From Bacillota bacterium (GTDB lineage: Bacteria; Bacillota; UBA994; PWPR01): a stretch of 53,643 nt of DNA. The position numbers and the translations under genes were made by a program. The stretch spans positions 1-53,643 of the forward strand of contig JANQLZ010000069.1 in assembly GCA_028280325.1 (NCBI GenBank), given 5' to 3'. Positions 33,997 through 43,529 of the stretch are shown piece by piece; within the stretch, counting starts at the first letter, position 1, and each line of letters begins with the position of its first letter. A model generated the notes under the pieces. That model was not told where the DNA came from and made no database searches. It was given only the letters and a program-made list of their open reading frames with translations.

Positions 33997-35445
33997 TTAA
34001 TTTACATACTCCATAACCTCAAAGCAAACAATCTTACCCTTAACCAAATAGTCTTTCCTGCTTATAAACGGACCAATATTAGCGAACTTTTCTACTGTAT
34101 ACAGCTCACTGCCAGTACTACTGTTATACCAGTCAATAAAGCTGTTTACCTGGTTCATTGACAGGTCATATTCCTTTATCAAACTTTCTTGCATTGTTAT
34201 ATTAAGTAATGCTCTATTTACTATTGGAGCGATAGGGGTTGCAGATGCTTCATTGGACGGGTCGCTTTCTCCTGCGGTATTTACTGCTGTCACCACATAA
34301 TAGTAGGTAGTTCCGTTTACTACGCTCGTGTCTAGGTACGATGTTTCAGTTATGTTTTCTGCTATGGTTGTATAAGGCCCACCTTGGGTTGTGGATCTTT
34401 TTACGGTGTAGGTGTCTGCTTCTGTTAATTGATCCCAGTTTAGTAAAACCTGGGTGTTGCCTAGGGTTGCTGTTAGGTTGGTGGGAGAGGATGGGATTGA
34501 CTGTTGTATTGTCAGTACCATTAATTTATCTGAATAAGTATTTGGAGCAACAGAGCCACCAACTACATATATTTTATTATCAATTTTTGCATATCTGTAA
34601 AGTGAGAGTTTACCTAAAGGGTAGTCAGTTGCAGTACTCCATAAATTTGTATTTGGATTATATACTAACACACTATTCATGAAACCAGAGTCATCATTTG
34701 ACCCAAATAATGCATATATTTTTCCCCCAAAATCAAAAGACATAAATTCGAATCTAGGGGAAGGCAAGTTCATAGCTGTGTTCCATGTATCATTTACTGT
34801 ATCGTATATATCAACAGAATCAGATTGGACAAGCGAGGCGGCATATCTTCCGCCTAATGAATATATTTTATTATCAAGTTTAGTTACACCAAATAACACC
34901 CTTGTATGGGGTATTTGAGACTTAATATCCCAAGTATCTGTAGCTGGATCATAAACTTCAATATTTTGCATACTTCCACCGATTAAATATATTTTATTCC
35001 CAATGACTACAGATTTGCAACGACTCCTTGAGTCGTGCATGTTAGTTTTCAATTCCCAAGTATTATTGGCAATGTCATACACTTCAACGGTATTCGAGTA
35101 TAAATCATTCTCAGTAATTCCACCAAAAACATATATTTTACCATTATAAAATGATGCTGCAAAATTTCTTCTCCCATATATCATATTAGCCTTCGATTCC
35201 CAAGTATTAGATTGTATATCATATACCTCCATAGTATTGGAGTAAAGAGAAGCTAGAGTATGTCCTCCTATAGCATAAATTTTATCTCCTGAAGTTACTG
35301 ACTCATGTCCCTTACGCCCCTCGATCATACTAGCCTTCTCTTCCCAAGTATAAGTTTCTACAGCTAAAGCAGTTAAGAAATTACCGCAGACGATTAAAGC
35401 CATTAAGCCAACAAAAACAAAACTCCTCATCAGTTTTTTATTCAT
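33997..35445 (-). CDS. Secreted Kelch-FN3 protein 1
   Basis: 482 aa, exported: a signal peptide ending at ALA (residue ~28) is followed by VETYTWEEKASM. About six Kelch repeats follow (each with a YN/GKIYV(F/I)GG core and a VEVYDI..NTWE pair), forming a propeller to residue ~315. Then comes a fibronectin type III domain (SSPTNLTATLGNTQVLLNWD ... TYYYVVTAVNTAGESDPSNE) and a C-terminal tail of ~70 residues (RALLNITMQESLIKEYDLSM ... GPFISRKDYLVKGK). That tail is found on many clostridial surface proteins. Start and end are almost identical to two paralogues while the propeller differs. AAAAGGAGAA ribosome binding site. Likely binds a polymer or partner on the cell surface. Confidence 0.88.
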   Translation of the reverse strand: MNKKLMRSFVFVGLMALIVCGNFLTALAVETYTWEEKASMIEGRKGHESVTSGDKIYAIGGHTLASLYSNTMEVYDIQSNTWESKANMIYGRRNFAASFYNGKIYVFGGITENDLYSNTVEVYDIANNTWELKTNMHDSRSRCKSVVIGNKIYLIGGSMQNIEVYDPATDTWDIKSQIPHTRVLFGVTKLDNKIYSLGGRYAASLVQSDSVDIYDTVNDTWNTAMNLPSPRFEFMSFDFGGKIYALFGSNDDSGFMNSVLVYNPNTNLWSTATDYPLGKLSLYRYAKIDNKIYVVGGSVAPNTYSDKLMVLTIQQSIPSSPTNLTATLGNTQVLLNWDQLTEADTYTVKRSTTQGGPYTTIAENITETSYLDTSVVNGTTYYYVVTAVNTAGESDPSNEASATPIAPIVNRALLNITMQESLIKEYDLSMNQVNSFIDWYNSSTGSELYTVEKFANIGPFISRKDYLVKGKIVCFEVMEYVN

Positions 35446-35640
35446 TACAATTCTCCTTTTAATATATTCTGTTGGCTTTAATTCTAGATTATAGCTTTAT
35501 TTCCTTTAAATAAGTCATAAGCTGTCTAAGGTGCTTATTATCCTTATCACAAAAAAAAGCTCATAAACTCGGTCAAATGATATAATATAATGAGAAGAGA
35601 ATTAAATGTTTCTTTCTAAAAGTTTTTTTGGAGGATAATT

Positions 35641-36294
35641 ATGAATAAGGAGATATTATTATCAAAGGCTAATCAGCATTACTTAGAATTTATGAAAGAC
35701 ATCTACGAAGTATCTAATGTATGCTCTACAAAAACTTATGTATGGGGTGGCTTTACATTAGATATTTTTGAAGAGAGATTTTTGCGAGAACATAAAGACT
35801 TAGACTGCTTTGTTCTAGATTTAATTGATGTATTAAACAAACTCATCTTAGAGTATGAAAAGAGAGGTTACAAAACTGAATTCAAGGGTGACTATAATAG
35901 GTTAGTAATTAGAAAAGAAGAACAACATGCAAGCTTCAATCCTCTAAATGTTAATAAAGATGTGGCAATGTGGAGACATATTGGTGATCAGGGAACAGTT
36001 TATTTTCCTTATAGCTGGCTAGATGATTCACCTCGTAGTTTTTATGGTGTTAATGTTTATACTTCTGGTCTGTATTTTGAATATGCCTTTAAGAGTATCG
36101 CACGTTTAGCCAATCCCAAGTGGAAAGTGCGAAAAAAAGACCAGGATGCTTTAGCCTACTTAACTAAGAAAATCGCTGAGCAAGGCTTAGCTCCTAACGA
36201 GCTATTAAAAAATATCTGGAGCTATAATCCGTTTTGGATGAAACAGGGGTATAGCCCATTTAGTGAACCAGTACTTGTTTGTCCTAAGCAATAA
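35641..36294 (+). CDS. Nucleotidyltransferase, ANT(2'')/LinA-like
   Basis: 217 aa. TYVWGGFTLDIFEERF followed by REHKDLDCFV matches the GG(W/F)..D...G...R.H.DiD signature of the nucleotidyltransferase fold in aminoglycoside 2''- and lincosamide adenylyltransferases. The C-terminal KWKVRKKDQDALAYLTKKIA is helical. Such enzymes attach AMP to small molecules; homologues also serve as toxins. Best ribosome binding site in the region (TTGGAGGATAATT). Only rightward gene in the Kelch cluster; a GAAG-hairpin repeat follows it. Confidence 0.75.
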   Translation: MNKEILLSKANQHYLEFMKDIYEVSNVCSTKTYVWGGFTLDIFEERFLREHKDLDCFVLDLIDVLNKLILEYEKRGYKTEFKGDYNRLVIRKEEQHASFNPLNVNKDVAMWRHIGDQGTVYFPYSWLDDSPRSFYGVNVYTSGLYFEYAFKSIARLANPKWKVRKKDQDALAYLTKKIAEQGLAPNELLKNIWSYNPFWMKQGYSPFSEPVLVCPKQ

Positions 36295-36319
36295 TAACTT
36301 GTTTTAATGAGAGGGAGAA

Positions 36320-36355
36320 TGAAGTGACACTTTTTGACATGAAGTAAAGTTTTGC
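36320..36355. repeat. GAAG-punctuated hairpin repeat (short copy)
   Basis: GAATGAAG, a TGACACTTTTTGACA hairpin, ATGAAG, then TAAAGTTTTGC. Related to the copies at 39610 and 43530. Confidence 0.65.
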
Positions 36356-36375
36356 ACCACAGTCTAAGCAAAAAA

Positions 36376-36394
36376 AGCCGCTTAAAAAGCGGCT
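36376..36394 (-). terminator. Terminator following the Kelch remnant
   Basis: AGCCGCTT/AAGCGGCT stem with a 3-nt loop; TTTTTTT follows on the minus strand. Kept although the gene it served has collapsed. Confidence 0.85.
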
Positions 36395-36406
36395 CTCTAC
36401 ATCTAT

Positions 36407-36631
36407 TTACTGATTATTCACATACTCCATAACCTCAAAGCAAATAATCTTACCCTTAACCAAATAGTCTTTCTTGCTCAAAAACGGTCCAATATTAGCG
36501 AACTTTTCTACTGTATACAACTCACTTCCGGTACTACTGTTACATGTAAGAGTTGTGGCTCTTTTTACTGTATAACTCTCTGCTCCTGTAAATGGACTGT
36601 TATGAGTGCAATGAGAATTATGTAGTAACAT
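36407..36631 (-). pseudogene. Collapsed Kelch-FN3 gene (C-terminal remnant)
   Basis: Downstream part encodes the conserved tail (SSTGSELYTVEKFANIGPFL then SKKDYLVKGKIICFEVMEYV) ending in NNQ exactly as Kelch protein 2. Just upstream, a piece of the FN3 domain (ESYTVKRATT) is fused directly to the tail, so ~280 bp of FN3 and linker have been deleted. The signal peptide and propeller are gone. The terminator is intact. Evidence that the Kelch array once had at least four members. Confidence 0.85.
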
Positions 36632-37266
36632 CAGATAACATATTCACTGTTTATTCTGTACCAGAATTTATAAGAGATATGCAAGAGATAAATTCAACTC
36701 AAAAAGGCCATCTGTTACGAAAGAAAAGACTATTAACTGTTTAGCTGAAGGCAAGCCCGAGAGCCTATCAAAAATGATGACAGAAATGAAGGAAGATTTG
36801 CATGAAACTAAGCATCTACATAAAGAAAAAGGGTCGTTTCTTTACAAAGAAAAGAATATATTCTTTCAGCCATAGCTGTACGTTTTGTAGGCACCTTTTT
36901 CACCCTATTAATAGGATCATATAAGCCCGCCACCTCAGAATTGTAAGTAAGATATTTTAATATTATATTAATTAGTTAACTGCTTGGCTACAAGATTTAA
37001 ATTAAATCTTCTATCAAAGCCTCTATATCAATAAGCTTTAATTTTTATAGTTTCAGTAATATCCCCATAAAAGAAAATGAAAAACACGATATAATTTCTT
37101 GGTTAACTTGATAAATTTGTATTAATTATAGGAGGAGCAAAACGCGTGGCCATATCCGTAACGAGGCAATAAGTATGTAGATGCTAATAATATAGGCTAG
37201 AATCCTACGGATAGCAAACACTAGCAATAATCACTCTCTCTTCTTTACAAATTTTCATCGTCCTGA
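36632..37266. other. Gene debris between Kelch copies
   Basis: No intact gene. Plus-strand fragments are readable in changing frames: YVVTSDNIFTVYSVPEFIRD (36614 on), KPESLSKMMTEMKEDLHETK (36760 on) and AVRFVGTFFTLLIGSYKP (36870 on). They may derive from one decayed gene of unknown family. The rest is AT-rich without signals. Confidence 0.4.
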
Positions 37267-37704
37267 TTAGCCTGACTTTTTTGCTTTGCCCCATAAAAAT
37301 TCTACAGTGTAGTAGCTATATTCTTCAGGAAACATAACACTATGCATATTCCCGCTATGATATTTATAATTGAATTGGAAACCATTTTTGCTTGCAAAAC
37401 TTTCATATACATCTAATAAAAAGGTTGGGCTAACATAAAATGGATTTACATCATGCTCAGGTTCATATACATGATTACCTTGCACATGCATATAGCCAAC
37501 TCTACTATAACATTTTATTATAAGCCTACCCGCCAAAGCTTTTGAAAGTCTCCGCTTTAAATCAATTCTAATATCATTTGCTTTTTCAGTAGCAGATTTT
37601 GCTCTATATTCACTTTCATGAACATTAGCTTGGCTATTATTCAAATTATTTCTTAGTGAATCAACGGAATTACTACATTCAGAATCCTTATCACTGTTCC
37701 ACAT
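37267..37704 (-). CDS. Hypothetical cytoplasmic protein, 145 aa
   Basis: No signal or membrane segment. The N-terminal third is charged and likely coiled coil (SVDSLRNNLNNSQANVHESE, then YRAKSATEKANDIRIDLKRR). The C-terminal part is aromatic and beta-rich (YMHVQGNHVYEPEHDVNPFY). TAAGGAGTG ribosome binding site eight nt before the ATG. Unknown family. It sits alone between the Kelch remnant and Kelch gene 2. Confidence 0.7.
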   Translation of the reverse strand: MWNSDKDSECSNSVDSLRNNLNNSQANVHESEYRAKSATEKANDIRIDLKRRLSKALAGRLIIKCYSRVGYMHVQGNHVYEPEHDVNPFYVSPTFLLDVYESFASKNGFQFNYKYHSGNMHSVMFPEEYSYYTVEFLWGKAKKSG

Positions 37705-37931
37705 AAAGCATCACTCCTTATAAACATATTAGCATCTATAATTTTAACATATTTCTAAAAGCTGAAACCATATGTTTCTTAGTCTACCAATTGTGTTCAA
37801 TCACCACCTCCCATCATATCAGTGTTATTTCTGCTTTTTCTTATTTTTATTTACTAACGTATTTCTTCGGCTTGTAGTTCGTTGGTAGCTTAAGTAAGAA
37901 AGAGCCACTCTAAAGACTCTCTAACATCTAT

Positions 37932-39413
37932 CTACTGATTATTCACATACTCCATAACCTCAAAGCATACAATCTTACCCTTAACCAAATAATCTTTCCT
38001 GCTTAAAAAAGGCCTGATATTAGCAACCTTTTCAACAGTGTACAGCTCACTGCCGGTACTACTGTTATACCAGTCAATAAAGCTGTTAATCTGAGTCATT
38101 GACAGGTCATATTCTTTTATCAAACTATCATGCATTGTAATATTTAGCAACGCTCTATTAACCACTGGAGCAATAGGAGTAGCAGAAGCCTCATTGGAAG
38201 GATCGCTTTCTCCGGCTGTGTTTACAGCTGTCACCACATAGTAGTAGGTTATTCCGTTTACTACACTGGTATCTAAGTAAGATGTTTCAGTAATATTCTC
38301 TGCTATGATTGTGTATGGTCCTCCTTGGGTTGTTGCCCTTTTTACAGTGTAGGTGTCTGCATTTGTTACTGGATCCCAGTTTAGTAATACTTGGGCGTTG
38401 CCTGAGGTTGGTGTTAGGTTCGTGGGAGAACCGCAAATTAATCCAGATATACATAACATATTTAACTCATTAGAATATGAGCTTCCTGGATGGGCTCCAC
38501 CAGATAAGTAAATTTTATTTCCAGCTGATATGTACCCGAAATTAACGAAAGAACTGTATTTGAAAGATGATACTTTACTCCAATTGTCAGTTTCAACATC
38601 ATATTTATCTACATCTACCGAATCGTCAACTATGTTAGTCCGTCCGCCAATTGCATAAAGGTTATTACAACTTGATACTAAACCAAAAAACTCTCTACCA
38701 ATTCTCATGTTAGACACTAATTCCCAAGTATTGGTTATTGTATTAAAAACATTGATGGTATTATCATGGGTTGAGGTTACATCATTAATAATTAACCAAC
38801 CGCCAGCTACATATATTTTAGAATTTAACGTTGCTAAACCAAATCCATATCTTGGATTAGGCATTTCTGAAACTAATTGCCATGTATCTAGTTCAGGATC
38901 ATAGATTTCAATGGTTTTTAAATATTCACTATTTGATGATCTGCCTCCAATTACATAAATTTTGTTATCAACTGTTATAGCTCGACTTCCATGTCTTCCA
39001 GTAGGCATAGCATTCTTTGAGACCCATGTATCATTTAGGGTATCATAAACTTCTACACTATTTGAGTAACTATCAGTAGCAGTTATCCCACCAAACACAT
39101 AGATTTTGTTGTTATGCAAAGCCACACCAGCTTGCTGTCTGCCTGTAGCCATACTAGCTTTATTTACCCAAGTATTATCAGCTATATTATACATTTCAAT
39201 AGAATTTAAAAAGACATTACCATCAGCTTGCCCACCAATTATGTAGATTTTATCATTCACTACAATTGACGAGTGATGTACTCTTCCTACACCCATACTA
39301 GCCTTCTCTTCCCAAGTATAAGTCTCTACAGCTAAAGCAGTTAGGAAATTAGCGCAGACGATTAAAGCTATTAACCCAACAAAAATAAAATTCTTCATCA
39401 GTTTTTTATTCAT
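37932..39413 (-). CDS. Secreted Kelch-FN3 protein 2
   Basis: 493 aa. Same layout as copy 1: signal peptide, six Kelch repeats (KIYIIGG, KIYVFGG, KIYVIGG, KIYVAGG, NLYAIGG, KIYLSGG), FN3 domain and conserved tail. Propeller sequence differs strongly from copies 1 and 3, whereas the signal region, FN3 and tail are near-identical, down to the DNA. A GAGCC hairpin at 37906-37916 may be its terminator, weaker than those of the other copies. AAAAGGAGAA ribosome binding site. Confidence 0.88.
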   Translation of the reverse strand: MNKKLMKNFIFVGLIALIVCANFLTALAVETYTWEEKASMGVGRVHHSSIVVNDKIYIIGGQADGNVFLNSIEMYNIADNTWVNKASMATGRQQAGVALHNNKIYVFGGITATDSYSNSVEVYDTLNDTWVSKNAMPTGRHGSRAITVDNKIYVIGGRSSNSEYLKTIEIYDPELDTWQLVSEMPNPRYGFGLATLNSKIYVAGGWLIINDVTSTHDNTINVFNTITNTWELVSNMRIGREFFGLVSSCNNLYAIGGRTNIVDDSVDVDKYDVETDNWSKVSSFKYSSFVNFGYISAGNKIYLSGGAHPGSSYSNELNMLCISGLICGSPTNLTPTSGNAQVLLNWDPVTNADTYTVKRATTQGGPYTIIAENITETSYLDTSVVNGITYYYVVTAVNTAGESDPSNEASATPIAPVVNRALLNITMHDSLIKEYDLSMTQINSFIDWYNSSTGSELYTVEKVANIRPFLSRKDYLVKGKIVCFEVMEYVNNQ

Positions 39414-39609
39414 TACAGTTCTCCTTTTATTTTATTCTGTTGGCTTTAATTCTAGATTATAGTTTAATTTCCTTTAAATAAGTTAAAGGGCACTAATTAA
39501 GATAGCTCGTCTGTGAGAGTTTATAGTTTTGGGAATGAAGCCTCATATAGTTGTCACGTGGCTAAATATTAGTTTGATTAAAATTATGGTAGGAGTAAGA
39601 GGATAGATA

Positions 39610-39656
39610 ATGAAGTGTCACTTTGTGACATGAGGTTTTGCTCCGCAAAAATGAAG
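39610..39656. repeat. GAAG-punctuated hairpin repeat
   Basis: ATGAAG, TGTCACTTTGTGACA (hairpin), TGAGG, TTTTGCTCCGCAAAA (hairpin), ATGAAG. It lies ~200 bp upstream of Kelch gene 2, in the same relative place as the 43530 array to Kelch gene 3, and is preceded by the same GGATAGATA context. The rest of 39414-39808 is empty apart from the ~90-bp Kelch 5' flank also shared by the copies. Confidence 0.75.
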
Positions 39657-39808
39657 CAGGATATATTAAACTGCTGCCTCCGTAGTTATATAATTAGACT
39701 TGCATTTTGTGTTGCTTGAAATTATTGCTAGATTCGGATTCTTATAGACACAAAATCTATGACAATATTTCGCATATATCAAAGCTGTCTTAGCCTCACA
39801 ATAAAACA

Positions 39809-41422
39809 TTAAACTAATGGCACAAATTTACTAATATATTCCCTAAGTTTACTATCACAAACATAAACATAAGTCCCCAAAATACCTCTAGTTAACAATG
39901 TTTTATAAATATTAAGTATATATTCTTTCATCTGATTGTAACTTAAGGATCTATGTGAACCATATTTATCCTTATAGTTAGCCTTAATAAATTTAATCTC
40001 ACTGTTCTCCATAACTAACTCAGATCCAATAATAACACCACAATAATTCAAGTCATATCCTTGTATTGTGTGAATACAGCCTATTTCATTAACAGAATTG
40101 TCAGAGTTAATCCAATCTTTTACAACACTATTCCACCTATAAGTGTATCCATTAATATTTATATCAAAAGCTTCAGGTTGCTTCTTTGTAACCCAATTCC
40201 AAGCATATCCTGCTACTACTCTAGATAATCCGACCTCTTCGTTTTTTTGCTTAATAGCTTTTACCATTTTATCAACATTAGAAAATAACTTAAAATCATA
40301 TGATTCAAAACAAATTCTATCATGAGCTGTTTCATCTAATATAGATTCTATGTATTTCGGATATTTTTCACCTGCTTTTAATCTCATTTGTGATTTTAGC
40401 TTGTATTTTCTTAATACCTCTTTATGACTACCTTCTTCACTAACAACTCTCTCAATGATAGACCTAAACCTATCTTCACTTATATCAGAGGGTTTCACGC
40501 TTTGTTTTGAATCATAAAACAATATCACATGCCTTGCTGACTTTATTACCCACTCCAATTGATTCCCAGTATCTTTATTAAATCCAAGTTTTTCATTAAC
40601 TCGATCAAAATTAGCATAGCTAGAAAGGTTTCTTCTTCTAGCCAATCGATGAGACTCATCTACTATCAAAAGATCAAATGGCTCATCAAATTTTGCTAGC
40701 TGACTAGGCCCTATTACCATCTTTGCCCTTAACCCGCTTATAGAAGTAAAAACTTTTCTAATTGTTGCTCTTAATGACGTCATAGGTAACACTAATCCAA
40801 GTTTCTTAATAGGAGTCTCTTCTTTAGAAATTAATAGTTTAGCCAAGTATACTGCAAGTACAGTTTTTCCTGAACCAGGCTCTCCGGATATAACACTAAC
40901 CGAACCTTTATATTCTTTTATTATTTCCTCAATAGAACTAACAATCTGAAATTGATCTTCAGTGAGTGGCTTGTATGGAGAAAACTTAAATAAATCTGTA
41001 TTTCGTATCTCAAACAACTCTTGAGTAGTTAAGTCTCTTCTTTTAAGCTCTTCCCATAAATACCTAAATTTCTTTTGGTACTTTTTTCGGTTATAATAAT
41101 TATGATTACGCATGCCATTGTTGCTATTCTGCAGTTTAAATTTCCCATCTGCTGCAATATACTCAATAAGCATAGATTCTAAATCTAAAGCTACTGATTT
41201 GTTAAAATCATCATCTGTAATTATATTTAGTTTTTTTAATTTAACTTTCTGTGTGTCTTTAAGATGAGTAGAGATTCTTCTCTTAAGATTTGTAGTTTCT
41301 CCTATGTATGCTTCTTTTTTGTCGTTTATTATATAAACAGCAGGCCAATTAACATATCTTCCATCATTACTTAAAGACTTAATTACTTTCTTATTAAACG
41401 GATAGCTCTCTATATTATTCAT
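39809..41422 (-). CDS. GIY-YIG nuclease fused to DUF2075 P-loop helicase-like domain
   Basis: 537 aa from ATG 41422 (a GTG five codons upstream is an alternative; neither has a strong ribosome binding site). Residues ~25-80: GIY-YIG nuclease (PAVYIINDKKEAYIGETTNL, KRRISTHL). From residue ~150: DUF2075 ATPase with Walker A SGEPGSGKTV, Walker B/DESH box LLIVDESHRL, and the C-terminal helicase motif IHTIQGYDLNYCGVIIG. A nuclease joined to a superfamily I-like motor suggests a DNA- or RNA-processing defence enzyme. Overlaps the MazG-like gene by 8 bp. Confidence 0.85.
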   Translation of the reverse strand: MNNIESYPFNKKVIKSLSNDGRYVNWPAVYIINDKKEAYIGETTNLKRRISTHLKDTQKVKLKKLNIITDDDFNKSVALDLESMLIEYIAADGKFKLQNSNNGMRNHNYYNRKKYQKKFRYLWEELKRRDLTTQELFEIRNTDLFKFSPYKPLTEDQFQIVSSIEEIIKEYKGSVSVISGEPGSGKTVLAVYLAKLLISKEETPIKKLGLVLPMTSLRATIRKVFTSISGLRAKMVIGPSQLAKFDEPFDLLIVDESHRLARRRNLSSYANFDRVNEKLGFNKDTGNQLEWVIKSARHVILFYDSKQSVKPSDISEDRFRSIIERVVSEEGSHKEVLRKYKLKSQMRLKAGEKYPKYIESILDETAHDRICFESYDFKLFSNVDKMVKAIKQKNEEVGLSRVVAGYAWNWVTKKQPEAFDININGYTYRWNSVVKDWINSDNSVNEIGCIHTIQGYDLNYCGVIIGSELVMENSEIKFIKANYKDKYGSHRSLSYNQMKEYILNIYKTLLTRGILGTYVYVCDSKLREYISKFVPLV

Positions 41423-41759
41423 TTCTAGTCTTCTCACTTATTTTAGTATTTTTACCACTGTTTCCTCTTACTTTATCCACAGGGAATCTCTTCTCATTAC
41501 TTAGCAATTTTTCATGAGTAATGTCAAATACACTAACATTTAAAGAGTCTGCCAGTAAAAAAGAATATATTAAAACATCAGCAAGTTCATCAACGATCTT
41601 TTTTTTATGGGCAACATCTCCCCACTGAAAATTCTCTAATAATTCCCCTGCTTCGATAGCTATAGATTTAGCTAAATTCTCAGGAGTGTGGTATTGCTTC
41701 CAATCACGCTCATCCCTAAACTTTATTACTGATGATTGCAAAGTGTCAAATCTATCCAT
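41415..41759 (-). CDS. MazG-like nucleotide pyrophosphohydrolase
   Basis: 114 aa, all-helical MazG fold: NLAKSIAIEAGELLENFQWG and KKIVDELADVLIYSFLLAD give the EExxE/ExxD metal site for hydrolysing (d)NTPs. ATG at 41759 has TTGGAGAG upstream, so the 18-codon extension is excluded. Translationally coupled to the GIY-YIG/DUF2075 gene. MazG-type enzymes occur in anti-phage and stress systems, by altering nucleotide or alarmone pools. Confidence 0.87.
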   Translation of the reverse strand: MDRFDTLQSSVIKFRDERDWKQYHTPENLAKSIAIEAGELLENFQWGDVAHKKKIVDELADVLIYSFLLADSLNVSVFDITHEKLLSNEKRFPVDKVRGNSGKNTKISEKTRNE

Positions 41760-41860
41760 TTTTCTCTCCAATTGGTTGTAAAATATAATTTTTTTCTTAT
41801 AATATTTTAACATTTAATACACACTTTTAATAGATAACAGAGTATAAATCCTTAAAGTAA

Positions 41861-41888
41861 GAAGAGCCACTCTTAAAGGTGACTCTTC
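41861..41888 (-). terminator. Terminator of Kelch gene 3
   Basis: GAAGAGCCAC pairs with GTGACTCTTC (one G-T) around an 8-nt loop, just after the stop of Kelch gene 3. Confidence 0.75.
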
Positions 41889-41901
41889 AATAATAAGTTA
41901 T

Positions 41902-43341
41902 TTATTCAATATTCACAAACTCCATAACCTCAAAGAAAATAATCTTACCCTTAACCAAATAGTCTTTCCTGCTTAGAAACGGGCCAATATTGGCAGTCTT
42001 ATCTACCGTATATAGCTCACTTCCAGTACTACTGTTATACCAGTCAATAAAGTTGTTTACTTGGGTCATTGACAAGTCATATTCCTTTATCAAACTATCT
42101 TGCATTGAAATATTCAGCAAAGCTCTATTAACCACTGGAGCAATAGGAGTAGCAGAAGCCTCATTGGACGGATCGCTTTCTCCGGCTGTGTTTACAGATG
42201 TCACCACGTAATAGTAGGTAGTTCCGATTACTACAGTTGTATCCAGGAATGATGTTTCGGTTATGCTTTCTGCAATTGATGTATATGGACCGCCTGCGGT
42301 AGTTGCTCTTTTTACTGTATAACTATCTGCGCCTACTACTGAATCCCAGTTTAGTAGTACTTGGGCGTTGCCTGGGATTGCTGATAGGTTAGTTGGGGCA
42401 TCTATTGAGCTAATTATAGCTATTTCAATAAGAGGGTATCTATATTGAGTACTATAACGCCCTCCACTAACATAAATCTTACTTCCTATAACTGTTGTTC
42501 TACCTTCTTCATAGGCACCTATGTCAAAAAAACTGTTAACTAAACTCCATTGATCAGTATTAGGATCATACACATGTGTATTATTACTACTTATAGAATA
42601 TATTTTCCCACTTACAAGTGCTGACATATGGCCCTTCCAAAGTTTAGAATCTGGTATAAATGCTGCAGTTGACCATGTTCCTTCAACAGTATCATAAACA
42701 TCTACAACTTGTGAACTACTAACTCCACCAAAAGAATAAATCTTATTCCCTAAAACTTCAAACAAGCCTTGATTTCTTTTATTAGGCAAGTTAGTTACTG
42801 TTTCCCAAGTATTAGAACTTGGACTGTAAACATCAACTTCACTTAGAGTTCCTGTTAATCCATCTTCTCCACCTAATATGTAAATTTTATCATTCACGAC
42901 TACAGACTTGCCATTATATCTTATACGCGGCATTGCAGGCAGGGGAGACCAACTATCTGTAGAGATATCATACACCTCTGCTCTGTTGGTGCCCCCAATT
43001 GAGGGTATAGTACCTCCAAACAAATATATCTTGCCATTATAGTAAGAAGCAGCACAGTATAATGCGCCATAATTCATGCTTGCTTTAGCCTCCCACGTGT
43101 TTGTGTTAAGGTTATATTTTTCAACTCTATTTGCAGGGTTAGTCGGAGCTGCATCATAACCACCTAAAGCAAAAATACTATCTTCAGTAGCTACTAAAGC
43201 ATGACGATACCTAGGATACAGCATGCTAGCCTTCTCTTCCCAAGTATAAGTTTCTACAGCCAAAGCAGTTAGGAAATTACCGCAGACGATTAAAGCCACT
43301 AAACCAACAAAAATAAAATTCCTCATCCGTTTTTTATTCAT
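41902..43341 (-). CDS. Secreted Kelch-FN3 protein 3
   Basis: 479 aa: signal peptide, Kelch propeller (SIFALGG, KIYLFGG, KIYILGG, KIYSFGG, KIYSIS, KIYVSGG), FN3 domain and the conserved tail (RALLNISMQDSLIKEYDLSM). Blades differ from both paralogues, including loop lengths, while start and end match. In the tail the ending is FEVMEFVNIE. AAAAGGAGAA ribosome binding site. The three copies look like alternative recognition modules on a common secretion and attachment scaffold. Confidence 0.88.
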   Translation of the reverse strand: MNKKRMRNFIFVGLVALIVCGNFLTALAVETYTWEEKASMLYPRYRHALVATEDSIFALGGYDAAPTNPANRVEKYNLNTNTWEAKASMNYGALYCAASYYNGKIYLFGGTIPSIGGTNRAEVYDISTDSWSPLPAMPRIRYNGKSVVVNDKIYILGGEDGLTGTLSEVDVYSPSSNTWETVTNLPNKRNQGLFEVLGNKIYSFGGVSSSQVVDVYDTVEGTWSTAAFIPDSKLWKGHMSALVSGKIYSISSNNTHVYDPNTDQWSLVNSFFDIGAYEEGRTTVIGSKIYVSGGRYSTQYRYPLIEIAIISSIDAPTNLSAIPGNAQVLLNWDSVVGADSYTVKRATTAGGPYTSIAESITETSFLDTTVVIGTTYYYVVTSVNTAGESDPSNEASATPIAPVVNRALLNISMQDSLIKEYDLSMTQVNNFIDWYNSSTGSELYTVDKTANIGPFLSRKDYLVKGKIIFFEVMEFVNIE

Positions 43342-43529
43342 TACAGTTCTCCTTTTATTTTATTCTGTTGGCTTTAATTCTAGATTATAGTTTAATTTCC
43401 TTTAAATATGTTAAAGGGCACTAATTAAGGTGGCTAGGCTGCATGAGTTTGATATTTTCTTAATTGATACTTCAGATAGCGTTATGTGTTAAACTGATTA
43501 AAAGAATGTTAGGGGTCAGGGGATAGATA

